A stretch of 64,000 nucleotides of DNA from the NCBI GenBank assembly GCA_964537285.1, contig CAZHZT010000008.1, positions 1 through 64,000 of the forward strand, in the 5' to 3' direction. This DNA comes from CAZHZT01 sp964537285. Lineage in GTDB: Bacteria; Bacteroidota; Bacteroidia; Chitinophagales; Saprospiraceae. The notes under the pieces were generated by a model, which searched no databases, had not been told where the DNA came from, and saw only the letters and a list, made by a program, of their open reading frames with translations. Numbering within the stretch: the first letter of the stretch is position 1; each line of letters opens with the position of its first letter. Shown here one piece after another: positions 34,867 through 44,315 of the stretch. Position numbers and translations under genes: made by a program.

Positions 34867-35675
34867 TAAATTTGATTTTGGAAAAAATACTCAGCTCTCC
34901 CGTCCCGCAATTAGTAACTACCTCTTTTGGTAGAAAACGGGGAGAGCTTTATGAGCATTTGATAAAACATTCCAAAAAATAAGTTTAAAGGTTAAGTGGG
35001 GGATGATTGAAAAAGAAGAAAGAAAGGTATTGAATGTAGTGGTTACAGGATTTCTTTACCCTTTTCCTTCTATTGTTGATGTAATTGGGATAATGTTCAT
35101 GGGATTGTTGGTTAAAAGTAAAGGATTATAGGTTTTCAGGATGTCTTGGATACAGTTTTTTCTTTAACCCTTCTCCCTTTAACCTTTTATGTTCATGGTT
35201 TATAAGTAAAGTTGTGGTACAGTGGATTCATTTCTTTGGTCTTTTTCCTTTGAACTTTATCCTTTTCACTATGAAAAGGTAAAAGGTCAAGGAAGAAAGA
35301 ATGAATGTTGCGCTGGATGAAAATAAGTTTTGGATACATTCGTTTGAGTTTTATATTGTCTTTATTATCGCTTTAAGAGATAAGTAATTCCGTGAATTAC
35401 TAAAAAACACCCTCCGCGAGGAAATAATTGGGTAATGGTTAAGTGAAACCCAACATTCCCGGCGTTCGTTCCAGCTTAGGTCTTTTCCTAGGCTGGGTCA
35501 CCTCCAAGTCGAACGCCAGGACGGAAGGGCTAAGTTGCTGAGCAATCATTTTACATTTTAAGATTTTGTTTTCAAATGGTAGGGGCTTAAAGTTGGCTAA
35601 TCGTGTTGTTCGAAGGAAGTAAATGAGGACGGGTTTATGGGATGTTTCCTCATAGATGTTGTAACTCGGTATTTC
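34867..35675. other. Gene-free stretch
   Basis: About 800 bp without a credible gene. The only structure I see is at 35461-35517: GGCGTTCG/CGAACGCC around CCAGCTTAGG/CCTAGGCTGG, a stem-loop that could be an RNA element or a decayed repeat, and a short AAGTAATTCCGTGAATTACT palindrome near 35385 that resembles the ends of family C. Confidence 0.5.
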
Positions 35676-36113
35676 TTACAGTTTGAATACGATTGGGAAT
35701 CTAACTTTACGCACTACTGTTTCACCGTTTTGTAAGCTTGGCTCCCAGTTAGGCATTTCTTTAACAGCGTCCATAGCTGCTTTTTCTAGCATTGGATGGC
35801 CTTGGCTAACGATTTTATCTACAGTCAAAGAACCATCTTCTGCTACGATCAATTGTACTTTAACGACTCCCTGGATGCCATTTTCCTGGGCTTGTACTGG
35901 GTATTCAACATTTTCTTCCAGGAAATCTTTCAAAGCGTGGATTCCGCCCGGGAATTGAGGCAAACGGTTAAGTACCTCTGGCTCAGAATTGATTTCTGTA
36001 TTTGGCGTATAAGTATCTGCCGAAGCATATGTATTGTCAAGGTCTTGATTTCCCTGGCTGTAAGTGAATGTGTAAGAAGCAACAAGGACTAAAGAAAGAA
36101 ATAGCTTTTTCAT
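35676..36113 (-). CDS. Exported TonB C-terminal domain protein
   Basis: Protein of 145 aa with a cleavable-looking signal peptide (ending YTFTYSQ) followed, after a short linker, by a TonB C-terminal domain: PQFPGGIHALKDFLEENVEYP, GVVKVQLIVAEDGSLTVDKI, GHPMLEKAAMDAVKEMPNWEPSLQNG. Ordinary TonB has an uncleaved anchor and a proline-rich linker, both absent here, so it may be a periplasmic partner or adaptor. Its promoter shares a conserved operator with the gene at 37928. Confidence 0.88.
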   Translation of the reverse strand: MKKLFLSLVLVASYTFTYSQGNQDLDNTYASADTYTPNTEINSEPEVLNRLPQFPGGIHALKDFLEENVEYPVQAQENGIQGVVKVQLIVAEDGSLTVDKIVSQGHPMLEKAAMDAVKEMPNWEPSLQNGETVVRKVRFPIVFKL

Positions 36114-36173
36114 GATATCAGGATTTTAGGTTTTTTAAATTTATTTGTTTGGGCTTTTCCCTTACTGACAATA

Positions 36174-36240
36174 CAAAGATGCAGGCATTTGGGGCTAGGA
36201 TTTCCCCTTATTGTTTCAAAAAGGTGGAGTATTGTTCCAA
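36174..36240 (-). promoter_or_regulatory. Promoter with two 21-bp-spaced direct repeats
   Basis: Read on the minus strand: TTGGAACAATA, then 21 bp later TTGAAACAATA, then 26 bp, then GCATCTTTG (-7-like), 60 bp before the TonB-C start. The same arrangement with the same spacings is found at 38583-38649. The geometry fits binding by an AraC-type activator. Confidence 0.75.
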
Positions 36241-36257
36241 TGGGAGAAAAAAATAAC

Positions 36258-36366
36258 GTTCTTTGACAAATTGTGTGGAACTTCAAAGTGATAACCCTTG
36301 AATGCCCTTGTGGCTGAAAGGGTTATCATTTTGAAGTTCCATTTTCCACAATTTATGTCAAAAAAC
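36258..36366. repeat. Family B element, copy 3
   Basis: 109 bp, nearly identical to copy 1 (TTGAATGCCCTTGTGGCTG centre). The 200 bp that follow, up to the sulfotransferase, contain only an ATCGCAACCT inverted pair. Confidence 0.9.
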
Positions 36367-36579
36367 CAAAAATGAAAAGAGGGGCAAAAATGGCGTATTT
36401 TTCTTCCAGAAATAAGGGTTTAGTATTTAGTTACTGTAGGTTGCGATTCATTGAAATGATGCTAAATCGCCGATAGTTTGTTTCAAAAAGTCGACTATGG
36501 GCTTCATTTTTCACAAATCCCTCCTTATTTCCCCCTGGTTCATCGCAACCTGGGTTAGTTACAGTCAAAAACAACGTAA

Positions 36580-37824
36580 ATGGATCCTTTAAAATCACAG
36601 CTTCCTTTAATTTATAAACCCATTGATCAACTTGGATTGCTCGCTTTAAAAGCCGGGTTAAAATTTGGCTCTTTAAAAGAAGCCACTTTATTGAAAATGG
36701 CTATCCGCAGAGCCGGAGGCTTAGAAGATTTTGGAAATTCCTATTTCAAAAAAGGACTTAAAAAACTCCTTTTTTCTCTATCTGAAGATATTTCATTGAA
36801 TTTTATAGGAAAAACCAACGCACATACTCAAATTATCCGCTGCTTATCCAACAGGCTATTATTTGTGGATTATTTGAAGAAAAATCCGGAGGGTTTATCG
36901 AAAACGTTGATCCCACCTTTTATCATCACTGGCTTACCCCGGAGTAGGACCACTTTTTTACAACGTATGCTATCAGTATTGCCTGGTCATTATGGGCTTC
37001 CATTGTGGGAAACCTGGCGACCTATACCCAATGCCAAGGAGCTGAAGCGAGGAAAGAATTATCGAATAAAATTAGCAAAGATTGAAATTAGCTGGGCCAA
37101 GCTCCTGATTAATAAACTGGATCAAAGGCATGTAACATTACCTACGGAAGTAGAGGAAGATGTATTTTTATTTGGCCTTACTTTTTACAGTGGCGAGTTT
37201 TGGTATTACTTCCCTGTTCATAGCTACAATAAGTGGTTACTCTCTACAGATAGACGCGAAGCATATCGGGAGTGGAAACAATTGCTTCAAATTCTTCAAG
37301 CCTTTCATCCCGGGGAACGCTTGATTCTCAAATCGCCTCCGCACATGGATGCTGTACAGAAAATCAAGGCTGTTTTACCTGATGCTATGGCTATTCAAAC
37401 GCATCGGAGGCCGGAAGAAGCTTTAGGGAGTTTTACCAGCTTGATGTATTCTGTGCATAGCGTTATGCTTAAGTACATCGACCTCTCAAAGATGAGGCGC
37501 TCCCTCGAATATATGTTCGAAAAAAATATTGAGCGCAATATGGCTTTCCGCCAGCACAACCCTGACTTCATCTTGGATATTCAATATACCGATCTCATTG
37601 CTGATCCTGGCTCTGTTGTGAAGCATATTTACAAGCATTTTGATTTAGGTTGGACGTCAAGGCATGAGAAAGCTCTTTCTAGCTTTATCAAGGAAAACCC
37701 CAAAGGGAAGCATGGTAAGCATCGCTATACCGTTAAGGATTTTGGATGGAGTGAAGAATATTTAAAAGAGGGATTTGCTGCTTATACAAATACCTTTTTA
37801 CGGTTAAAGGGAAACGAAAGCTAA
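36580..37824 (+). CDS. Sulfotransferase-family protein
   Basis: Protein of 414 aa. FIITGLPRSRTTFLQRMLS near residue 112 is the PAPS 5'-phosphosulfate loop and LILKSPPHMDAVQKI with THRRPEEALGS matches the 3'-phosphate region of the Sulfotransfer_3 family. It would transfer sulfate from PAPS to an unknown acceptor. No signal peptide. The convergent gene at 37928 and a 37-bp hairpin follow. Confidence 0.9.
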   Translation: MDPLKSQLPLIYKPIDQLGLLALKAGLKFGSLKEATLLKMAIRRAGGLEDFGNSYFKKGLKKLLFSLSEDISLNFIGKTNAHTQIIRCLSNRLLFVDYLKKNPEGLSKTLIPPFIITGLPRSRTTFLQRMLSVLPGHYGLPLWETWRPIPNAKELKRGKNYRIKLAKIEISWAKLLINKLDQRHVTLPTEVEEDVFLFGLTFYSGEFWYYFPVHSYNKWLLSTDRREAYREWKQLLQILQAFHPGERLILKSPPHMDAVQKIKAVLPDAMAIQTHRRPEEALGSFTSLMYSVHSVMLKYIDLSKMRRSLEYMFEKNIERNMAFRQHNPDFILDIQYTDLIADPGSVVKHIYKHFDLGWTSRHEKALSSFIKENPKGKHGKHRYTVKDFGWSEEYLKEGFAAYTNTFLRLKGNES

Positions 37825-37843
37825 CCTATACGACTTTATTTTG

Positions 37844-37929
37844 AAATGAAATTCAACCAAACAGCATAAGTCCCCATATGGGCCAGATGGCTCATATGGG
37901 GACTTATGCTGTTTGGTTGAATTTCATTT
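37844..37929. terminator. Perfect 37-bp hairpin between convergent genes
   Basis: Arms AAATGAAATTCAACCAAACA... through CCCCATATG pair without mismatch, with a small GCC/GGC closing loop. It ends inside the last codon region of the gene at 37928. Likely a two-way terminator. Confidence 0.8.
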
Positions 37930-38539
37930 ATACATTTTTCATCAACTGCATTACAAACATACTCAAGTAAATATTTACGGTACGTTTAATGTTTTCTCTT
38001 TCATTTTCCTCTTCCATCATTACTCTTTCCTCAAAGCGTTTGATGTCTCCGTTTTCATTTGCAAAGTCAATCCAGGAAATAATGTCCCCGAGGCTTCCAT
38101 TCCATCCGAATTGTTGATCATCCGGAGAAACGATGGTGTTGTAGTCCATCTTTTCAATGACTACTGAGAATGGGCAGTCATATTGATAAGATTCTAGTAC
38201 TTCTAAGAGATAACTAACATTAGCATTTTTTTGACGCTCGATTGGATCCAGGCAGTCAAGATAAATTAAAACGTCCTTTTCAGGAGCTGCTTTTTTCCAT
38301 GCTTTTTCCTTCCCCACGATACGGACTCTCTTCCCATTTTTAAAGGCTTCACGCATTGTTTGGCAAAGCAAAGCCAATGAATTGGGAGCGTAGGCATTCT
38401 CACGAGGCGTTTCTTCAACCACTTCTTCTTCTATAGCCCAAGGCATATATTGGTTTAAAGAAGAAATTTTAGCGTTTTTTGCATTAAGCAAATCTTTTTC
38501 AATTAAAGGCAACCATAAATTATCAGCGAGCAGTCTCAT
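37928..38539 (-). CDS. Unknown soluble protein, target of shared operator
   Basis: About 203 aa from the ATG at 38539 (MRLLADNLWLPLIEKD). A longer reading from 38608 would overlap the promoter box and is rejected. I do not recognise the family. The sequence has an alpha/beta look (KRVRIVGKEKAWKKAAPEKD, VLIYLDCLD), acidic loops and a hydrophobic last helix (VNIYLSMFVMQLMKNV). No signal peptide. It lies next to the hybrid regulator gene and carries the same promoter architecture as the TonB-C gene. Confidence 0.75.
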   Translation of the reverse strand: MRLLADNLWLPLIEKDLLNAKNAKISSLNQYMPWAIEEEVVEETPRENAYAPNSLALLCQTMREAFKNGKRVRIVGKEKAWKKAAPEKDVLIYLDCLDPIERQKNANVSYLLEVLESYQYDCPFSVVIEKMDYNTIVSPDDQQFGWNGSLGDIISWIDFANENGDIKRFEERVMMEEENERENIKRTVNIYLSMFVMQLMKNV

Positions 38540-38582
38540 ATTTTCAATATTTTTTAGATGAACTATTTTTTTATTGACAATA

Positions 38583-38649
38583 CAAAGATGCCGGATAATT
38601 AGAGGCAATGGGGATGCTATTGTTCCAGAAAGGTAGAATATTGTTCCAA
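38583..38649 (-). promoter_or_regulatory. Second promoter with two 21-bp-spaced direct repeats
   Basis: On the minus strand TTGGAACAATA, 21 bp later CTGGAACAATA, 26 bp, then GCATCTTTG, 43 bp before the start at 38539. Between the repeats the sequence is nearly the same as in the copy at 36174. Confidence 0.78.
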
Positions 38650-38654
38650 AAAGC

Positions 38655-38758
38655 GGGGAACGTGGAATGGGCTAGTTCCTGAAGCACTAGGGATAACGGG
38701 AAGCCGCCACTGCGGCACTTATTTCGTTATCCGTTGCCCGTTGCCCGTTTAACTTTGG
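38655..38758. repeat. GGGGAACG / TTGCCCG short repeats around the regulator stop
   Basis: GGGATAACGGGAAG and CTTATTTCGTTATCC form a hairpin; CCGTTGCCCGTTGCCCG overlaps the end of the regulator gene and encodes its last residues (ATGNG). Confidence 0.6.
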
Positions 38759-40718
38759 GTGATTCTCCAAACTCTTCAGCAAAAGTGCGAGAGAAGTACT
38801 TAGGATCTTTGAAGCCTACTTCGTAAGCAATTTGAGAAATGTTCCAGTCAGTAGTCGTCAGTAATTCTTTAGCTTTATTTAAGCGAATGGATCGAATAAA
38901 GCTGGAAGTAGAACGGCCGGTAAGGGCTTTAATTTTTCGATGAAGCTGGGTACGGCTCATGCCGACCGCCCGGCAAAGTTCTGTGATACCAAAAGATTCA
39001 TCATCGATATTGCTATGAACGGTCTCTTTTACGGTCAGGATGAATTGATCTTCCTGAGCGGCATTGGAGATATTCTCAGGGCGGATATTATCCAGGGATT
39101 GATAGCGCGCCTGGAGTTTGTTTCTGATTTCGAGTAATTGGTCGATTTGAGCGAGGAGTTCCCTTTTTTCAAAAGGCTTGGCGAGATAGGCATCCGCTCC
39201 TTTTTTCAGGCCGGTGATTTTTGAATCCAAATCTGCTTTGGCGGTGAGCAAAATTATGGGGATATGACTCGTACGCCCGTCATTTTTTATAGCCAGAGTA
39301 AGTTCATATCCGTTTTTTTCAGGCATCATTACATCACTGATGATCAGGTCGGGAATTTTTTCCAACGCAAGATCGATTCCTTCCTGTCCATTGGAAGCTA
39401 TTTCCAGCTTGAATAGGCCTTCGAGGCAGGCTGTCAGGTATTGCCTTACATCCGGGTTGTCCTCAACTAATAAAAGAGAAGGTAATTCCAACTGGGAATC
39501 ATTCACTTTTTTGAATTCAGATGAAATGGAGGTGTCATTTTCTGTATGAAGGTGATCTTTTGAGGGAAGTAGCAGGTTGTCATGTTTTTGCTCGGACTTA
39601 CATTCAACAGGCAAAGTAATCGTAAAAGTACTTCCTACATCGATTTCGCTTATCAGGCTAATATCGCCATTCATTAAACTTACTAGTTGTTTGACCAGCG
39701 ATAAACCAATTCCGGTGCCTGCTTTTTTAAAAGTATCGGAGTAGTGGGTTTGAAAGAAACGTCTGAATATGTCTTCTTGTACATCTTTTGGAATACCAAT
39801 ACCGGTATCTTCTATCTGAATTTGAACTTTATCGCCTTGTTGTTCCACTTTCAACGAAACATCACCGCCTTCGGGAGTGAACTTTAGGGCATTGCCGACC
39901 AGGTTGGATATGATGCGGAGTATTTTTTCTGCATCATAATCCATCACAAGTTTTGGTACATTGGACTCAAAATGCAGGCCAATGTCTTTAGCTTCTGCCA
40001 ATCCGGCGAATGAATCTTTGATGTAATTCAGGTAAGAAACGAAATCCCCCTGAGCTAATTTCAGGTGCATGTGTCCCGATTCCAATTTGCGCAGATCCAG
40101 GATCTGATTAACAAGATCCAGGAGGTTGTCTGTATTTCGGCGAATCATGGCGATGCCCTTATTTAACCATCTTTCAGGTTTTTCAGCGATCTGATCTGTC
40201 ATGCCGGAAATGACGGTAAGCGGCGTCCGGAACTCGTGCGAAATATTAGTGAAAAAACGGGATTTTAATTGGTCGAGTTCTTGCAGCTTTTCATTCATAG
40301 ACGCCAGTTTTCTGGCGTGTTGTGCTCCAAGAATAAGTTCCACTTCCTCAAGCGTCTTTGAAATGGTTGCTCTTAAATCTGTAAACTCAATAGGTTTGGT
40401 GACAAAATCGAATGCTCCAAGGTTCATAGCTCTTCTAATATTCTCCATGTCACCATAAGCTGAAACGATAATGGTTTTCAAAACCGGATTGACTTCTTTG
40501 AGTTTCCCGAGTAAAGTCAGCCCATCCATTTCAGGCATATTGATATCGCTGAGCACCATACTGATATCATCTATGTTCTCGATGACTTCAAGGGCCTCTA
40601 CTCCGTTTCGAGCGAAAGCGAATTCGTATTTCTTAGCTCTTATTTCCTTCCGAAAGCGTTGCTTTATGAGTAATTCGAAAGGTGCATCATCGTCGACAAC
40701 TAATATTTTTATCGGCAT
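38727..40718 (-). CDS. Hybrid regulator: receiver, kinase, receiver, AraC HTH
   Basis: Protein of 663 aa with four parts: receiver (LVVDDDAPFELL, phospho-Asp in LSDINMPEMDG), histidine kinase (FFTNISHEFRTPLTVIS; ATPase with IEDTGIGIPKDVQED and GTGIGLSLVKQL), second receiver (LLVEDNPDVRQYL, Asp in DLIISDVMMPEKNG) and AraC-type DNA-binding domain (FGITELCRAVGMSRTQLHRK ... ISQIAYEVGFKDPKYFSRTF). No membrane segment or sensor, so the input is likely the propeller kinase encoded 121 bp upstream. It is the best candidate to bind the 21-bp-spaced repeats nearby. Confidence 0.94.
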   Translation of the reverse strand: MPIKILVVDDDAPFELLIKQRFRKEIRAKKYEFAFARNGVEALEVIENIDDISMVLSDINMPEMDGLTLLGKLKEVNPVLKTIIVSAYGDMENIRRAMNLGAFDFVTKPIEFTDLRATISKTLEEVELILGAQHARKLASMNEKLQELDQLKSRFFTNISHEFRTPLTVISGMTDQIAEKPERWLNKGIAMIRRNTDNLLDLVNQILDLRKLESGHMHLKLAQGDFVSYLNYIKDSFAGLAEAKDIGLHFESNVPKLVMDYDAEKILRIISNLVGNALKFTPEGGDVSLKVEQQGDKVQIQIEDTGIGIPKDVQEDIFRRFFQTHYSDTFKKAGTGIGLSLVKQLVSLMNGDISLISEIDVGSTFTITLPVECKSEQKHDNLLLPSKDHLHTENDTSISSEFKKVNDSQLELPSLLLVEDNPDVRQYLTACLEGLFKLEIASNGQEGIDLALEKIPDLIISDVMMPEKNGYELTLAIKNDGRTSHIPIILLTAKADLDSKITGLKKGADAYLAKPFEKRELLAQIDQLLEIRNKLQARYQSLDNIRPENISNAAQEDQFILTVKETVHSNIDDESFGITELCRAVGMSRTQLHRKIKALTGRSTSSFIRSIRLNKAKELLTTTDWNISQIAYEVGFKDPKYFSRTFAEEFGESPKVKRATGNG

Positions 40719-40839
40719 AATATAGGGAAAAGTGTATTTTTAGTTCAGAGCTTTTAGGAGGTTGATACGTTGTAAAGAAGGAAATTCGTTACTTTGGTTT
40801 AGTAAATTTCATTGGAAGAGACAGCCAACGACCGCTTAT

Positions 40840-43800
40840 TTAGCGCGTTTGGCAAGGCAATTCAATAATAAACTCTGTAAACTTTCCTTCTTCGCTATTT
40901 AAAATTAAATTTCCATTGTGTTCCTGGACGATTATATCGTAGCTGATAGATAATCCTAAGCCTGTGTTCCCTTGCCCGGTAGGCTTTGTTGTGAAAAATG
41001 GGACAAAGACTTTTTCTCGGATATCTTTGGGTATCCCGGGGCCGTTATCACGAATTTTTATAATGGCGGTGTCATTTTTACAAATTGTTGACACATGAAT
41101 TTCCGGTTGATATTCATGCTTACTTGCTTTAGCTTTTTGTTCTAAGGCATAATAAGCATTGTTCAATAAATTTAACAGTACTTGTGTCAGTGTTTGGGTA
41201 GAAACTTTTACCTGTTTTACTGATCGGTCAAACGAAGTTTTTACATTAATGTTCAATGTAGGATTGAGTGCTTTGTGGCTGTAGTGCATTAAGCGGATAT
41301 TTTCGTCGAGTATTTGGTTGATGTCTACAAATTGATGGTCACCCGTTTTGTCGGTGCGAGCATGATCCATCATGCTTCGAATAATCTTATCGGCGCGTTT
41401 TCCTTGTTCACAAATGTTTTTAGCGCTTAATTTAAGGTCATCAATTATTTCGGTAATGGTCTCTAGCTTATCATCCGTTGGGGATTGCTTCCAGTCTTGA
41501 ATGGTATCTTCGAGTTCTTCCATCAGTTCTTCGGATCCTTCAGCAAAATTATTAATGAAATTGAGAGGGTTTTTGATTTCATGGGCGATGCCAGCGGTCA
41601 TTTGTCCTAAGGAGGCCAGTTTTTCCTGGACGACTAATTGATCTCTAGCCCGCATGATGTCTTTGGTGCGATCAGCTAATTCCCTTTCCAGTTTTTTTCG
41701 CCCTATTTTTTGGCGATAGATCCAGGAAAATGCCATTGCTGAGATGAGCAAGGTTAGGAGGAGGTAAAACCAGTATGTTTTATAGAAAAATTCACCTACA
41801 AAAACAGGAATTATCAAGGGGGATTTCGTTTCTCTTCCCTTATAATCAATGCCTTTAATAAGTATATTGTATTTTCCTGAAGGTAAGTTAGCAAGATTTA
41901 ACTCGGAGATATTTTCAATATTGATCCATTCATCATGGTGCCCCTCCAGTTTGTAAGAGAATCTTTGGGCATCAGGAAAAACGTAAGAAGACAAGGTGTA
42001 ATTTAGCTTGATATATCGGTTGGTAGGTGGAAGGTTTATCCTTGATAATTTATTGAGGTTGATGGAGTAGGTAACATCTTCTCCTTCGGAGCTGTTGTAA
42101 TAAGTCAGCTCTGTCAAGTAAATTTTAATTTCATGTTGTAAGCCAAGGTCATTGATGATTTTCTCTGGTTCCAAAATGTTGATGCCGGAAATAGAACCAA
42201 ATACTAATCGGTTGCCTGTTAATTTGGCGTAGGAATAGCGATTGAATTCTTTGGTAGATAAGCCGTCCTCCCTGGCAAGAGAACCAATTACCCCTCCTTC
42301 TTGAGAGAGAATGGAAATGCCATTATATGTAGAGGCCCAAATATAGCCTTTATTATCTTCCAGAATACCAACCACGGTATTATTAGAAAGGCCAACACTT
42401 GCGTCGATTATCTTAACGTTACCGTTGCGAGGGTTGTAAACATGCACTCCTCCTGAGTAGGTTCCCAGCCAAAGTTTTCCGGAAGCATCTTCATGAATAC
42501 ACATAACCCTTTTGTCGGCGAAGCCGTTTGCCAGACCAATTTTTTCAAAGGAATTATTAGATAAATCAACTTTCCATAAGCCGTTTAGAGAGGCTATCCA
42601 GAGCAATCCATTTTTACTAATAAAGCATTCATTCGCGGCCAGGCCAATATTTAAGTTTTCACCATTATAGGTGACAGGACTCAAGGATTGCGATTGCAGG
42701 TCAAACAGATAAACGGTATTATCTTCTTTACCTACCAATACTACTTGGTTATTATTAATGAAATTGAATTTGGAAAAAGGAAGGTTTATATTAAAAGAAG
42801 TACAATTGTTCGTTTCAGGATCGTAACGGATTAATAGCTCTTCTATTGAGAACCATGCATAATCATTAAAGTAATGTAACTGACTGAATGTGTTGGCTTT
42901 TTCAAAGCCTGCACAGCCCTGAACTTCTTCAAAAGCTTTAATGCTTTTCAGGGCAGTGTTTATGATGTACATTTTTTGACTTGGATCTGTATTAACCAAG
43001 AGGTAGCCAGGTTTCATTTCAACCATTCCACGCATAGGAATGTCTTCCAGAAAGATCTGGGCAGAGGAAGTCGATTTAATATCGGCTACGGCCAGACCAC
43101 CCGTCATCGCCAGGTAAACTTGTTCTTTAAAGTTTTCAGCATAAAAATTATAGAAAACTTCTTTATCATATCTGGATACTTCATTTGTGCGTACTAATAT
43201 CGAACGGTAATTGTAGAGCTTACCCGAAGTATCTTGCAATATGAAGTGGTTGTTTTTTAAATAGTCATTTTGTTTTTTTGCAAATTGAAATAAAAACTGA
43301 TCAGAATGATCCTGGTAGACGGTTAAATCCGAAGCTCGGGATTTCGTCTGCTTAAGTAAGGTATTTAGTAAATTACTGGGAATTAATTTTTCAGCTCTGG
43401 GGTAGAAGACCAGTAGCTCATCCAAAGGGTCGATCATGAAAATGACCTTGCCGTTGCCATAAGCGAACATTTTTCGGATGCTGAAATTAACGTAATCGGA
43501 TATGTTTTTTTTGAATGTGAAGGACTCTTCTAACAAGTCAGCCCAGTTATACTTTTGGACGGAATCGTCGAGAAGGTTGATCCTGTAAAATCCCGAGTTA
43601 AAGGAATTAAAACCTTTCTCATTCCCGTAAATATCCTCGAAAAAATAGAGATAATGACCGGAACGCACAAAGTATTCGAAGGAGGTCCATGCCTGGTTTC
43701 CGGCGGGCTGAATAGCTATTTGTTTGTAAGTTTCTAATTCTCCCTGAGCTACCCTGTAAATTGTGTAGTTCTTTGCGGAAGCAGCTAAGACGAAGAAGTC

Positions 43801-44259
43801 GTTTTCAGGGCCTTCTACAAAAGCACGAATGTTTTCGCCTGCTTTTACCGAAAAAAACTTTACTTCCTGACTATTCGGTTCGAACCAAAAAAAGAGTTGA
43901 GAAAATTTTCTGGTTCCAAAGAACTGCCCATCTTTGGTCATTCCCATGATAAGCATCTGTCCTGCTTTTATAGAAGCAGGAGTTCCTTGTAGTTGTGGAG
44001 AATAGGACCTTTTTCCATCATATTGATAAAAATCGAGGGTCGTATGAATATCTCCGGTACCCGGATTGAGCCATAAGCTGCCTTTTTTATCCATGAAAAC
44101 ATTGGCTACTGAGGAGGTAGGAAGGCCGTTTTCAATATCATAAGCGGTAATGTTCCTGGGGTACAGGGGGAGCAAAGGGATGGTATCGCTCGCACCTAGC
44201 TTAATTTGCAGTACAATGCAAAATATTAATGATAAGATGATTGGCTGGTTGTAATTCAT
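40840..44259 (-). CDS. Propeller-type sensor histidine kinase
   Basis: Protein of 1139 aa: signal peptide (1-24), a periplasmic double propeller with Reg_prop repeats (CIHEDASGKLWLGTYSGGVH, ILEDNKGYIWASTYNGIS), a Y_Y_Y domain (FSYKLEGHHDEWINI ... IKGIDYKGRETKSP), one membrane helix (about 825-845), then the kinase with phospho-His in GQMTAGIAHEIKNPLNFINN and ATPase boxes (DNGPGIPKDIREKVF, GLGLSISYDI). It lacks the receiver and AraC parts of one-piece hybrid systems; these are in the next gene. The ligand is unknown. Confidence 0.94.
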   Translation of the reverse strand: MNYNQPIILSLIFCIVLQIKLGASDTIPLLPLYPRNITAYDIENGLPTSSVANVFMDKKGSLWLNPGTGDIHTTLDFYQYDGKRSYSPQLQGTPASIKAGQMLIMGMTKDGQFFGTRKFSQLFFWFEPNSQEVKFFSVKAGENIRAFVEGPENDFFVLAASAKNYTIYRVAQGELETYKQIAIQPAGNQAWTSFEYFVRSGHYLYFFEDIYGNEKGFNSFNSGFYRINLLDDSVQKYNWADLLEESFTFKKNISDYVNFSIRKMFAYGNGKVIFMIDPLDELLVFYPRAEKLIPSNLLNTLLKQTKSRASDLTVYQDHSDQFLFQFAKKQNDYLKNNHFILQDTSGKLYNYRSILVRTNEVSRYDKEVFYNFYAENFKEQVYLAMTGGLAVADIKSTSSAQIFLEDIPMRGMVEMKPGYLLVNTDPSQKMYIINTALKSIKAFEEVQGCAGFEKANTFSQLHYFNDYAWFSIEELLIRYDPETNNCTSFNINLPFSKFNFINNNQVVLVGKEDNTVYLFDLQSQSLSPVTYNGENLNIGLAANECFISKNGLLWIASLNGLWKVDLSNNSFEKIGLANGFADKRVMCIHEDASGKLWLGTYSGGVHVYNPRNGNVKIIDASVGLSNNTVVGILEDNKGYIWASTYNGISILSQEGGVIGSLAREDGLSTKEFNRYSYAKLTGNRLVFGSISGINILEPEKIINDLGLQHEIKIYLTELTYYNSSEGEDVTYSINLNKLSRINLPPTNRYIKLNYTLSSYVFPDAQRFSYKLEGHHDEWINIENISELNLANLPSGKYNILIKGIDYKGRETKSPLIIPVFVGEFFYKTYWFYLLLTLLISAMAFSWIYRQKIGRKKLERELADRTKDIMRARDQLVVQEKLASLGQMTAGIAHEIKNPLNFINNFAEGSEELMEELEDTIQDWKQSPTDDKLETITEIIDDLKLSAKNICEQGKRADKIIRSMMDHARTDKTGDHQFVDINQILDENIRLMHYSHKALNPTLNINVKTSFDRSVKQVKVSTQTLTQVLLNLLNNAYYALEQKAKASKHEYQPEIHVSTICKNDTAIIKIRDNGPGIPKDIREKVFVPFFTTKPTGQGNTGLGLSISYDIIVQEHNGNLILNSEEGKFTEFIIELPCQTR

Positions 44260-44315
44260 TGAATCTCTTCTCCCTTATTTTGAAACAAATCAATGGAAAG
44301 TACTCTATAGCAAAG

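Noticed and set aside
38540..38608. Upstream start of the unknown gene before the hybrid regulator
   Set aside because: It would begin upstream of the conserved -7-like box.
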